DNA of 64,000 bases from Boseongicola sp. Its GTDB lineage: Bacteria; Pseudomonadota; Alphaproteobacteria; Rhodobacterales; Rhodobacteraceae. The stretch covers positions 57,054 to 121,053 of the forward strand of contig JAPPCV010000113.1 in NCBI GenBank assembly GCA_028824715.1. Direction: 5' to 3'. This document shows, piece by piece, positions 34,803 to 43,722 of this stretch; position 1 is the stretch's first letter, and the number at the start of each line of letters is the position of its first letter. The notes below the pieces were generated by a model. The model was not told where the DNA came from. It worked only from the letters and a program-made list of their open reading frames with translations, and made no database searches. A program made the position numbers and the translations under genes.

Positions 34803-35366
34803 TCAGATGAAATGCGACACCTCTTTCTGCGTCGGACCGACCGAATACCGTGGCCTGGGTCTCGCATCGCCCCAACGGTCGGCATCAAGCGAATGCAAAT
34901 GTACCGTGTGGCGCAGTTGCCGGCCCAAGGTCGGGTCGGCGAGGATCACCTCGGTTGCCGCGGCTTCCAGCGTCTTCACCAGCATGAAGCCGCGTGGCAG
35001 GGCGTCTTCGGCGCCACCGGCGGCGGCAACGAGGTCCGAGGGCAGTTCCAGATCGGCAAGCGCAATGCCATTCAGCTTCACGTCGCCGACATGACCATCA
35101 AGATTGTTGAGCCGCCAAGCCGCTCGCGCGGCGACGACCAGGCCGCTTGAAATGACATGTGCGGGCAAGATCAGTGCTCCACCGCCAAGCGCCATCAGCG
35201 CGTAGGCCGGACGGGAAGATGCGTTCGCCCCGACCTCTTGCCAGCAGTCGTGGGTCAGGAGCGCGAGTGATCGCCTTATGCCGTCGACCAGGAGGCAGTC
35301 GACGACGATGTCTGGCGTCGTGATCTGGCCTTCGGGACCGGTGACATGCGGTTTCAAGACGAACAT
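34803..35366 (-). CDS. conserved hypothetical protein
   Basis: 187-residue protein I do not recognise. It is acidic-neutral, with short beta-type segments (PDIVVDCLLVDGIRRSLALLTHDCW; KLNGIALADLELPSDLVAA) and a C-terminal HTVHLHSLDADRWG. No signal peptide, membrane segment or cofactor motif is clear. Start at ATG 35366 with GAGGAG upstream, 2 bp after the BNR gene stop, so it is tightly coupled to it. Its place between a BNR propeller and a GMC oxidoreductase suggests a partner or small-ligand enzyme. Confidence 0.7.
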   Translation of the reverse strand: MFVLKPHVTGPEGQITTPDIVVDCLLVDGIRRSLALLTHDCWQEVGANASSRPAYALMALGGGALILPAHVISSGLVVAARAAWRLNNLDGHVGDVKLNGIALADLELPSDLVAAAGGAEDALPRGFMLVKTLEAAATEVILADPTLGRQLRHTVHLHSLDADRWGDARPRPRYSVGPTQKEVSHFI

Positions 35367-35368
35367 CG

Positions 35369-36352
35369 TTACACTCCTCGCACCGGCGCCCACGTGATCA
35401 TGCGGATCTCTCCGAGCTCGCGCTCCATTTTTTGCCAGCTCTCGCCGCCGTCAACGCTCCTGAATATCTGCCCGAAGATCGTTGCGGCGAAGAGCAGGCT
35501 CGTATCTGCAGCATTCGTCCCGATGGACCAGATCGTTGAGTTTGCCGGGTGCGACATCTCGCATTCCGCCCAGTTCTCGCCAAAGTCCTTCGAAACCAGC
35601 AACTGCCCCGCCTCCCCGGACGGCTTGTCGCCGACCGAAGCGATGACGGTGTCCGAGTTTTCCGCTGGCTGCTTGAGCGAACGAAAGTAGTCCCACTTGG
35701 CCTGCGGCACGACCAGTTGCTCCCAGGTGGCGCCGTTGTCGTCCGACCGGTGCACCCCGTCTTCGGTCGAGCACAGCACGGTTCGGTTCCCGTCTTCACG
35801 GTCGCGGAAGACCAGGTCATGGGTGTCGTTGTCGTGCAGGCCGCGGATGATCAATTCCCAGGTCCGGCCACGGTCGGTCGACCTGAACACGCCGTCGATC
35901 TCCACCGTGATCCAGATTGTGTCGGCGTCCTTCGGGTCAAAGTGGACCGACGTCACTCTCGATGTGTTGATGAACCAGCACTCCGTCGAGGCGTCGAGGT
36001 TGGAACGCGTCCATGTCGCGCCGTTGTCTTCAGAGATGAATATCTCGGCCGGCCTCGTCCCGCAGACGATGCAGTCCGGGTCAGCGGGGGATTGCGCGAT
36101 CTTCAGGATGTGAAGCCCTTCCATCGGTGACGGAACATGGTCGAACCGCCCGGCTTCCTCGCTGCACCGATAGAGACCCTGGTCTGAACCGGCGAGCAGT
36201 TCGCCCGGCCGGTCCGCATGCGTGCAAACGGCCCACGTGCGCGCCTCGTTGTAGAATCCTCCGGTCGGGGTCAGAAGGCGGTTCCAGCTGACGCCTTCGT
36301 CCTCGCTGAACCAAACGCTTTGCATGGTTGCGGCATACGCCTTGTAGGACAT
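35369..36352 (-). CDS. BNR/Asp-box beta-propeller protein
   Basis: 327-residue protein with six Asp-box repeats S-x-D-x-G-x-x-W: SEDEGVSW, SEDNGATW, STDRGRTW, SDDNGATW, SKDFGENW and SVDGGESW, spaced about 40-50 residues. This predicts a six- or seven-bladed propeller of the sialidase/VPS10 kind. The sialidase catalytic FRIP motif and arginine triad are not seen, so a glycosidase role is doubtful. It has no signal peptide and is probably cytoplasmic. First gene of the operon under site F, 34 bp after its last repeat. Confidence 0.85.
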   Translation of the reverse strand: MSYKAYAATMQSVWFSEDEGVSWNRLLTPTGGFYNEARTWAVCTHADRPGELLAGSDQGLYRCSEEAGRFDHVPSPMEGLHILKIAQSPADPDCIVCGTRPAEIFISEDNGATWTRSNLDASTECWFINTSRVTSVHFDPKDADTIWITVEIDGVFRSTDRGRTWELIIRGLHDNDTHDLVFRDREDGNRTVLCSTEDGVHRSDDNGATWEQLVVPQAKWDYFRSLKQPAENSDTVIASVGDKPSGEAGQLLVSKDFGENWAECEMSHPANSTIWSIGTNAADTSLLFAATIFGQIFRSVDGGESWQKMERELGEIRMITWAPVRGV

Positions 36353-36385
36353 TTGCGATCCCCTCGAACACTCGGGCCTTTCCTG

Positions 36386-36416
36386 CCCACCTTGATCCCA
36401 CTAGCACCCTTGTAAA
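36386..36416 (-). promoter_or_regulatory. site F: iteron pair before the BNR operon
   Basis: CCCACC at 36386 and CCCACT at 36397, 11-bp period, read against a -35-like TTTACA (36416-36411) on the minus strand. The -10 is not convincing. The sequence beyond, AAACGGGTTTCTGGCC (36414-36429), matches that beyond site D in 15 of 16 bases. Confidence 0.6.
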
Positions 36417-36429
36417 CGGGTTTCTGGCC

Positions 36430-36835
36430 GGTTCAAGGCAAATTGCGCCTGCTGGACGGCAACGGTCGCCGTGAATCCTTTCGGCTGCATGGACGGCAGA
36501 GGCCTCAAGACACGAGACTCACGAAGGAAAAAAGACGAAAGGGGTCGTTCAATTGGAAAGGGAACGATTCTGGCAAGAGCGCGCCGCGCCGCCATAATCC
36601 CGCAGTCTTGAGTCTCCGACGACACAGAGAACGATGGCCAGCGGCGTACGCCGCTTCGTCTCGCGTCAGCAAGACGCCTCCATGCGTCCGTCATGGCGCG
36701 CCGCGAAGGCGGAATCCATGTGGGCCACAAAATCCAGTTGCGCGGATTCCCGAAGGACCAGGGGCGAATTGCGCGGTCCTCCGCCCGGGGTTGGAGCCGA
36801 CGACGACTTCCGAGCCGCACAGTACGCGCGGGCAG
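36430..36835. other. gene-free stretch
   Basis: About 400 bp between site F and the end of the HAD gene. Frames here carry no recognisable domain. It marks the border between the iteron-regulated catabolic block and the polysaccharide locus. Confidence 0.45.
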
Positions 36836-38047
36836 TCACTCCGGCGGCACCTCGCCCTCGATCCTGTCCAGAACGTCGAGAATTTCGTGCGGCAGGCGGA
36901 CTTCGAACTCCGGAATCTCATCGTCGCAGGCGGGGGTCTTCGGGTAGTTGTCGCCCCAATTGATCCAGACGCTCCGCATGCCGAGGCGATTGGCGCCGGC
37001 AATGTCGCGGGCGAGATTGTTTCCGACCATCACGCAGCCGCCGTAGTCTTCGGCGGTGAGACCCATAGCCGCAGCCGCAGCCTCAAACATCAAGGGGTCG
37101 GGCTTGCTCAGGCCCAACTGTTCCGAGATTGCCCGCGCATCGAACAGGTCCCAGAATCCCAGCGCACGGTGGACGTTCTCGAAACTCTGGACCCGCCCGT
37201 CCGCCACGAGGGCCACGAGATAGCCCCGCCGTTTCAGTTCGGCGACCAGCCGGTCACCGCCGGGCACCGGATTGGCGCAAAGAACCACGCCATCTGCAGT
37301 GAAGACCTGGCTGGCCTCGTCGATTAGCGTGTCACCGCTGTCAAGCAGGACTGCCTTGACACCCTTGGCTTCGCGGCGCAGCCGCGCCAGTTCAGCCCGC
37401 ATTCTACCGGGAATCGAAGCACGCAGGTCCTGCCACGGCATGGCCGGGACATCGCGAAGGTCGAACGCAGTGTCAAACCGAAAGGCAGGCTTGAAGGCCA
37501 AGCCCCGCATATACCTGCGGGCGAGGTGCCGGTCATAATGCGTCAGGTCGCCGAGCTGGTCATCGAGAAAACCGGGGACAAGAATCTCTCCAGCGCCGGC
37601 CGCGTCCCTGCAGCAATATGTTGTGATGGCGAGATTCGTCCGCAGCAGCGCGGGATCGGCGGCGAAAGCATGCTTGCCGGGCTCGGAGTAAAGAACGATG
37701 CGGCCGTGTTCGACCGGAAGCTGGCGGTGATCCCGCCACATCTCGCCCGAGGTGCCGTGGGCCGAGGCCTCGACGCGCACAACCGCATTGTCACCATCGA
37801 CATAGACCCAGACATGTTCCAGCTCATACAGATGCTGAATGTCCCAATCCCACCAGATCGCGAATTCGATCGCCTTGGCGGCCCCATTCAGCGCCACGGA
37901 ATGGTCCGCCGAGGCCGACATGCCGTCAGCCTCATGAATCACGTAACCGAGGGCGCGCGGCAGAAAGGGCTCGCGTGCATCGAAACGCAACACAGGCGCG
38001 TGCCGCGCGACCTCCACGCTGGGTTCCCGGGCATCGGATCTGCTCAT
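36836..38047 (-). CDS. two-domain protein with C-terminal HAD hydrolase
   Basis: 403-residue protein. Residues about 1-205 form an unrecognised beta-rich domain (AIEFAIWWDWDIQHLYELEHVWVYV-type text; many aromatic residues). Residues 225-400 are a HAD domain: motif I VLLDSGDTLIDE, Lys in LGLSKPDPLMFE, and motif IV VMVGNNLARDIAGANRLGM. In motif I the second acid of DxDxT is Gly (D-S-G-D-T), a variant found in some HAD phosphatases. It ends the minus-strand carbohydrate operon, 64 bp after the GH105 gene. It may dephosphorylate a sugar. Confidence 0.8.
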   Translation of the reverse strand: MSRSDAREPSVEVARHAPVLRFDAREPFLPRALGYVIHEADGMSASADHSVALNGAAKAIEFAIWWDWDIQHLYELEHVWVYVDGDNAVVRVEASAHGTSGEMWRDHRQLPVEHGRIVLYSEPGKHAFAADPALLRTNLAITTYCCRDAAGAGEILVPGFLDDQLGDLTHYDRHLARRYMRGLAFKPAFRFDTAFDLRDVPAMPWQDLRASIPGRMRAELARLRREAKGVKAVLLDSGDTLIDEASQVFTADGVVLCANPVPGGDRLVAELKRRGYLVALVADGRVQSFENVHRALGFWDLFDARAISEQLGLSKPDPLMFEAAAAAMGLTAEDYGGCVMVGNNLARDIAGANRLGMRSVWINWGDNYPKTPACDDEIPEFEVRLPHEILDVLDRIEGEVPPE

Positions 38048-38111
38048 GCCGGGGACCTGTGCCGCTGGACCTCAACCGTTGCGGACATTGGAGCTGGTTT
38101 TGCCGGGCACA

Positions 38112-39185
38112 TCATCCCAGCCGTATCCGCTCGTTGAAAAACAGAGCGCCGAGCGCCTGACCGTATGGCGTCGGCAGATTGCGAATGTCGCGGTAGAAAT
38201 CCAAACTTTGCCCCATCGGCGTGCCGCCCGATACGTCGCCGAGAAGCCCGTACTGATCAATGCGCTCGAGCAGCGCACCGCACGCGCGCTCCGCCGCAGC
38301 CCGCGTGTCGGAACACAGATGCGGCGGCATGATCCCCTCGCGCCTCCCGGCCAGCATGCCGTACGCTATTCCCGCGCTCCCCGACGCCTCGATCGGACTG
38401 GCAGGATCATCAAGAAGCGTGTGCCATAGACCTTCGGAATTCTGCAGCCTGAGCAGAGCTTCGATCAATGTGCTGAAGACTTCACGCAGATACCGATCAA
38501 CTGCCCCCGCGGGCGGCGCGATCCGATACAGCTCCGGGATCGCTATGGCAAGCCAGGCATTGCCTCGAGCCCAAAGTGCGCGGGCGAAATTGTGGCGCCC
38601 CAAAAATGTCCAGCCATGAAAGAAAAGCCCGCTGTTCCGGTCGCCCAGAAAGCGGATATGCGTCAGGAACTGATAATGCGCGTCATCGACCCAATCGTCG
38701 CGCTGGCAGAGTCGGCCCGCGGCAGCAACGAAGAGAGCCGCCATCATCAGCGTATCGTCCCATAACTCGCCGTCATTGTCACGCTCTTTGACCGTATGCT
38801 GATATCCGCCCTCTTCGGTGCGCGGCAGCTGCGTCGCCACCCATTCGGCCCAGTCGCGCACAACCGCGACCCAGTCCCCGCGGCCTTCGTGCTGCGCCAA
38901 CAGCGCCAAGGTCAGCAGCGGCGCGGTCGAATTGACATGACGCCGGGGCAGGCCACCGTCAATCATCCGATCGTACCAGCGTCCTATGCGCGCCAGCGCG
39001 GCTGCGTCGCCTTCGGCTTCAGCCCGGCGAAAGTCGCCGTAGAGCCCGACTCCGATCTCCCAGTCCCACTCATCAAAGAGAATCTCGTCATCCGGCGCGG
39101 AACAATGATCGCCCGCGATGTTCTTCAGCGCGCCGAGCCCATGGCTCAGCGACAATACCGCGGCGCGGAACGGCTCGACTGTCAT
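38112..39185 (-). CDS. GH105/GH88-like unsaturated uronyl hydrolase
   Basis: 357-residue (alpha/alpha)6-barrel protein. The motifs WDWEIGVGLYG, GELWDDTLMMAALFVA (with the catalytic Asp of the YteR/unsaturated glucuronyl hydrolase group), WARGNAWLAIAI and SGSAGIAYGMLAG match GH105. These enzymes remove the 4,5-unsaturated uronic acid left by polysaccharide lyases. No signal peptide, so it acts in the cytoplasm on imported oligosaccharides. It starts 9 bp after the large lyase-like gene. Confidence 0.88.
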   Translation of the reverse strand: MTVEPFRAAVLSLSHGLGALKNIAGDHCSAPDDEILFDEWDWEIGVGLYGDFRRAEAEGDAAALARIGRWYDRMIDGGLPRRHVNSTAPLLTLALLAQHEGRGDWVAVVRDWAEWVATQLPRTEEGGYQHTVKERDNDGELWDDTLMMAALFVAAAGRLCQRDDWVDDAHYQFLTHIRFLGDRNSGLFFHGWTFLGRHNFARALWARGNAWLAIAIPELYRIAPPAGAVDRYLREVFSTLIEALLRLQNSEGLWHTLLDDPASPIEASGSAGIAYGMLAGRREGIMPPHLCSDTRAAAERACGALLERIDQYGLLGDVSGGTPMGQSLDFYRDIRNLPTPYGQALGALFFNERIRLG

Positions 39186-39194
39186 ATTGCGCCC

Positions 39195-41684
39195 TCAGAC
39201 CGCATCTAGCAGTGGCCGCGGCGCGCCGTCGTCAATCAGATGCGGCCAGATCGACATCGGCTCAAAGGCAACCGGCGCACCGTCACTGCAGAACGGTCCA
39301 TCAAACTCTAGCGCGTGCCGCGATGTCTCAAGACGAAGCGCCGAGGCATCGAAGACCGGCCGCAGCGCCTCGGCCCGCCGGCAGAAAGCGTTGAATGAAC
39401 CGTGTCGGCCACGGCTGCCGACATGAACAACCCAGCCGCAGCGCCGTCCATAGGCCCGCCATTCCGATCCGGCGTATAGTCCGGACTCCTGACAGATGAG
39501 CGCACGATCGCACCAGATGGCGCAATACCCCTCGCCGGCGCGGGCAAACACCCACCCGCGCCCGGTGGCGACCTCATCCAGCGCTTCCGCCGGCAAAAGC
39601 GCGTGCGTGAATGCGATCGGGTGCGGTTGCCGGCCGAGGTCAAAAACCAGAAATGCGCAGTCTGCCGACTGCGCGACACGCGGCACCACACCGGATCCCG
39701 CCCAAAGGGAGGGCCGCGATCCGCCCCATGGCTTCAGATCACCGGGATGATTGATCCAGATGCGCGCGAATGAATCGCTGGCGAACATGACATCGATCAC
39801 ATGCTGCTGGTGGCCTGCGGCACCGGTGCGGTGGTCGGCGACCGATGACAGCAGCACCGCGTCGTCGCGCCAGAGATTGATTTTGGCACTGCCGTCCAGC
39901 CCTTGAATATAGCGCGCCTCCAGCGCCCGCTCCGGGAGCGTCCGGGCCACCTCGAATAGCTGCCCGTGCGGCGCATAGTCCGACACGGCAAACAGCGCAG
40001 CCGCGCGTTCGAAACCTGGAACGAAGGGCCCGCCGAACGCGACCGCGGCGGTCGCGGCGAGCTCGGTCGCCGGGCCGGCAAAAAGTTCTTTTTCATACGC
40101 CCGCCCCTGGCTGCCGGCGCTGACCCCGCCAATCGTGTGCAGTGCGGTCATAGAGAAAATCAGGTCACACAGACGCGCCGCGCGCCGACGCAGATCAGCG
40201 CCGCTCCCCATGTCGAAGAGCGTCAGAAGCCCCGTTAAGTCGATGGGATAGTAGGCCGCCGAATTCCATTCGGCGAAGCCATGCGTCTCCACCGACGCAA
40301 ACCAGCGGTCCAGACGCTCCTCAGCCAAGGCGCACTGTTCGGCGCCGCGACGCCCGCTGCAGGTGAAGACGGAATTCTCCATCAGCGATCCGGCGACATA
40401 CTGCGCGACATGAAAGCAAAGAACATGATTCTCCGACCAGAACCACATCACATCGTTACCGGGTTCGTCGGTCCAGTAGCGGAACCCCAAGATCGCGGCC
40501 TGCAGACGCGCGGCGAGTTCAGGCGGCAGCTCGCCGCGAAAATCGCGCCAGATCCGCAACAGCGGAAGCAGAAAAAAATCTGCGCAGTCATGGCGCGATT
40601 CGACCGGATCCAGGGCGACCGCAATCAGCGGCAGAGCCTGCGCCGGCTGGCCTTGCGCCAGCAGCGCCACGGCCCGCGACGGAGTGTTCCCGCCGGCTTC
40701 GGCGGCATATTCCAGATACTGGCGCTTGCGGGCGCCAAGACCCGACGCGTCGATGCGGCGCGGCGGGGGCAGGACAGTTGTGCCGATCTCACGCTCAACA
40801 GTGATGCCGCCCGCGACGATCTGGAGCGGCAGTGAAATGCAGCCCGGCGCAAGCCTGTTGACCTTGATCAACGGCACGGGCACGCCCGCAGCCGACAGTG
40901 TAATCCGTGCGTCCACTTCAGGCGCGTCGGCCAGAACATTCATCGTCGCGCGATCGTGATTTCGGGACAGCAGCGCGACTTCGACTGGAACAGTGATTTC
41001 GGCATCCGATACAAGATGCACCGCACCGCCGCGATAAAACAGCCGGTCCGTGCGGAGACTGTCGAGAATGCGGCGGGCATCGCCGACAGCGACATCCTCC
41101 GCGGCCTCCGCAACGCCCGCGCCCTCAATCACGGTAAGGCGGAAAAAGCAGCTGGTGTCGCGCTCATGCAGGTCTTCGAACCGCAACGTCACATCGGTTT
41201 CGCCTGCGGCAAGAGTTGCGCGGATGCGGGTTTGATGCGGAATGTTGCGTTCGCAAGGCTCAAACACCGCCGTCGGATGCTGCCGGTCTCCGACCCACAG
41301 GCGCGCCGACCCGCATGTCTCAAGCTCAAATGTCACCTCGGTGTTGGCGGCTGCCGAAATGCGCGTGCGCGCCCAGCGGGCAATCAGTTCCGGAACCGGG
41401 CGGAATGTGGAGAAATCTACACGCGGATTGTCTCCTGCCGCATAGGCCCGGGTCAGGGGAGGACAGTCGCTGAGCGTGAAGACCCGCTGCGGAAGAGATG
41501 CGCGCAGCGCCGCCCGGCAGGGCAGGTCTCCTGTCGCCACCCAACCGTTGACGAAGCGGTAATCCACCAAGTCCGGCATCGGCCGGGCGGTGCCCGGCCA
41601 TGGGGTGACCTGCGGCTCAGACAGGCGCCAACGGGTCAGGTCAGACGACTCCCTCAACACGGCAACATGTCCGGTTCTCTGCAT
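39195..41684 (-). CDS. large polysaccharide-lyase-like protein of unknown family
   Basis: 829-residue protein. The N-terminal ~300 residues look like beta-sandwich domains. Residues about 330-560 are alpha-helical, with MWFWSENHVLCFHVAQYVAG and THGFAEWNSAAYYPIDLTGLL, features of (alpha/alpha)-toroid lyases. The C-terminal part (GHQQHVIDVMFASDSFARIW, GGSRPSLWAGSG) resembles the antiparallel sheet of heparinase II/III-like enzymes. Exact family not recognised. No signal peptide, so a cytoplasmic oligosaccharide enzyme is likely. Start uncertain because AGGAG abuts the ATG. Its neighbours GH105 and GH95 support a uronate- and fucose-containing substrate. Confidence 0.7.
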   Translation of the reverse strand: MQRTGHVAVLRESSDLTRWRLSEPQVTPWPGTARPMPDLVDYRFVNGWVATGDLPCRAALRASLPQRVFTLSDCPPLTRAYAAGDNPRVDFSTFRPVPELIARWARTRISAAANTEVTFELETCGSARLWVGDRQHPTAVFEPCERNIPHQTRIRATLAAGETDVTLRFEDLHERDTSCFFRLTVIEGAGVAEAAEDVAVGDARRILDSLRTDRLFYRGGAVHLVSDAEITVPVEVALLSRNHDRATMNVLADAPEVDARITLSAAGVPVPLIKVNRLAPGCISLPLQIVAGGITVEREIGTTVLPPPRRIDASGLGARKRQYLEYAAEAGGNTPSRAVALLAQGQPAQALPLIAVALDPVESRHDCADFFLLPLLRIWRDFRGELPPELAARLQAAILGFRYWTDEPGNDVMWFWSENHVLCFHVAQYVAGSLMENSVFTCSGRRGAEQCALAEERLDRWFASVETHGFAEWNSAAYYPIDLTGLLTLFDMGSGADLRRRAARLCDLIFSMTALHTIGGVSAGSQGRAYEKELFAGPATELAATAAVAFGGPFVPGFERAAALFAVSDYAPHGQLFEVARTLPERALEARYIQGLDGSAKINLWRDDAVLLSSVADHRTGAAGHQQHVIDVMFASDSFARIWINHPGDLKPWGGSRPSLWAGSGVVPRVAQSADCAFLVFDLGRQPHPIAFTHALLPAEALDEVATGRGWVFARAGEGYCAIWCDRALICQESGLYAGSEWRAYGRRCGWVVHVGSRGRHGSFNAFCRRAEALRPVFDASALRLETSRHALEFDGPFCSDGAPVAFEPMSIWPHLIDDGAPRPLLDAV

Positions 41685-41988
41685 CTCCTGTGCGGCGGAG
41701 CCGCGTCAGCACGGATTGAAATCCTGAACACTATCCTGAAATGGCAATCCGCTGGCAACGGCGCGGCCAAAGCTCGCGGGACCGAAAATGTGAAATTTTT
41801 TGCACAGGGACGCCGGAATTCCTGGCCCGCGCCGGTAATCCGCGGCGGATGCGCCGCTCCCTTGGCCGGGCGGGGCCCTATGCGCGGGCGCACGGCCGCG
41901 GCGCGCAACCGGCAATCGCCGCATCATCGGCTGGAAATGCCGGACAGATCCGACACTGCGGCTGGCGGATCGCCCCGGCGGACTCATC
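41685..41988. other. intergenic stretch with a possible LacI operator
   Basis: 304 bp between the lyase-like gene and the ABC ATPase. It has no gene. At 41790-41805 GTGAAATTTTTTGCAC matches the palindrome at 48226-48241 in 11 of 16 bases, 105 bp before the lyase-like start. It could be a third, weaker operator giving the enzymes their own promoter. Confidence 0.35.
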
Positions 41989-43704
41989 TCAAGCAGCGGA
42001 CGAATGGCGGAAACTCGCAAGTTTCGCGCTACGCCGCTCGCGTGCCAAGCGCGGGTCCGGGATTGGCACAGCGTGCAGGAGAGCTTCGGAATAAGGGTGG
42101 CGGGGTTCCGAGAAGAAGCGCCGGGTCTCGCTGACCTCGACCATCCTGCCGTGCCGCATGACGCCGATTCGATCAGCGAAGTTTGCGATCATCGACAGAT
42201 CGTGCGTGATGAACAGGTATGTGAGCTTCAGCCGCACCTGCAGATCACGCAACAGATCGATGATCTGGGCGGCGATCGACACATCAAGCGCCGAAACGCT
42301 CTCGTCGAGCACAACAAAACTCGGATTGGTGCACAGGGCCCGGGCGATGCTGATGCGCTGACGCTGCCCGCCCGAAAACGCGTGCGGATAGCGGCTCAGC
42401 ATCGCGGTTGAGAGACCCACCTGCTCAAGCAGCTCCGCCGCCCGGCTTCGGATCAGCCCGGCATCGGTCTCGCCCTGATTGACCAGTGGCTCGCCGATCA
42501 GCTGTTCGACCGTCATGCGCGGGTTGAGCGAAGAATACGGATCCTGAAACACCATCTGGAAATGCTGGCGCAATCGGCGCAGACGTTCGCCCCGAAGCTC
42601 GGTCAGCACGTGCTTGCGGTTGTCCCGATCGCGGAAATGGATCGAGCCCGCGGTTGGAGCGTATGCGCCGAGAATACAGCGGGCCACCGTGGATTTGCCG
42701 GATCCGCTCTCGCCCAGCAGCCCGAACGTCTCGCCCCGGTCGATCTGAAAACTGACATCGTCCACCGCCCGCAGTTTGTCGCGGGACCGACCCAGCCAGT
42801 CCTTGCTGACCGTGAAGTCCATGGTCAGACCCCGCAGATCGATCACCGGCTCCTGCGAGAGCGGGGGTTCGGGCTTCGACGGCGCGGCCCCCGCCTTCGG
42901 AAGGCGCGGGATCAACGACAGAAGGCGCTGTGTGTACGCATGTCGCGGAGCGTAGAAGACCTCCTCCAGACCGGCCTCCTCGACCACCTCCCCGGTCCGC
43001 ATGACCGCGACGCGGTCCGCCAGTTCCGCGACAACGCCGAAATTGTGCGTGATGAAAATCACTCCCATGCGGAACTTTTCCTGCAGCCCGCGGATGAGTT
43101 CGAGTATCTGCGCTTCGGTGGTCACATCAAGCGCTGTCGTGGGCTCATCGGCCAGAAGCAGCGCCGGGTTGCATGACAGAGCCATCGCGATCATCGCTCG
43201 CTGACGCATCCCGCCCGAAAGCTGGTGCGGGTATTTGTCCAGCATTGTTCGCGGGTCCGGGAGCAGGACGAGATCCAAAAGCTCGCGCGCGCGGTCGCGT
43301 TGCGCTGTCCTTGAGAGATCGGTGTGCAGCGAAAGGGTTGTGGTGATCTGCCGCCCGATCGAGTGCATCGGGCTGAGCGCGGTCATCGGCTCCTGGAAGA
43401 CCATGCCGACCTGCCCACCGCGGACTTCACGCATGGCGCGGCTCTCGCGGCCCTGTTCCAGGACGTCCAGAACGCTGCCGTCCTTGCGCTGCACGCGCAC
43501 CCTGCCGCTCGTCACCTTGGCAGTGCGCGGAAGCAGATTCATGATCGCCCGCGCGCTGAGCGACTTGCCCGAGCCGCTCTCTCCCACGACTCCAAGCACT
43601 TCGCCCGGCTTGACCGCCAGAGTCACGCCATTCACGGCGTTGACAACACCATCCCGGAGATGGAACTCAATCCGCAGATCCTCGATTTCAACAATATTCT
43701 TCAT
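41989..43704 (-). CDS. oligopeptide-type ABC transporter ATPase, two fused domains
   Basis: 571-residue protein with two complete ATPase domains (DppD-DppF fused, as in GsiA). Domain 1: Walker A GESGSGKS near 38, LSGGMRQRAMIAMAL, Walker B LLADEPTTAL. Domain 2 (from about 300): GESGSGKST, FSGGQRQRISIARAL, FVVLDESVSAL. Each domain has the C-terminal oligopeptide-type extension (RHAYTQRLLSLIP; RHPYSEALLHAVP). It energises the OppB/OppC-like channel encoded upstream, 18 bp away. Confidence 0.94.
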   Translation of the reverse strand: MKNIVEIEDLRIEFHLRDGVVNAVNGVTLAVKPGEVLGVVGESGSGKSLSARAIMNLLPRTAKVTSGRVRVQRKDGSVLDVLEQGRESRAMREVRGGQVGMVFQEPMTALSPMHSIGRQITTTLSLHTDLSRTAQRDRARELLDLVLLPDPRTMLDKYPHQLSGGMRQRAMIAMALSCNPALLLADEPTTALDVTTEAQILELIRGLQEKFRMGVIFITHNFGVVAELADRVAVMRTGEVVEEAGLEEVFYAPRHAYTQRLLSLIPRLPKAGAAPSKPEPPLSQEPVIDLRGLTMDFTVSKDWLGRSRDKLRAVDDVSFQIDRGETFGLLGESGSGKSTVARCILGAYAPTAGSIHFRDRDNRKHVLTELRGERLRRLRQHFQMVFQDPYSSLNPRMTVEQLIGEPLVNQGETDAGLIRSRAAELLEQVGLSTAMLSRYPHAFSGGQRQRISIARALCTNPSFVVLDESVSALDVSIAAQIIDLLRDLQVRLKLTYLFITHDLSMIANFADRIGVMRHGRMVEVSETRRFFSEPRHPYSEALLHAVPIPDPRLARERRSAKLASFRHSSAA

Positions 43705-43722
43705 GCCGGCCTCGAACGGCTG

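Noticed and set aside
40932..42134. Plus-strand frames opposite the lyase-like gene
   Set aside because: Antisense shadows without domains.
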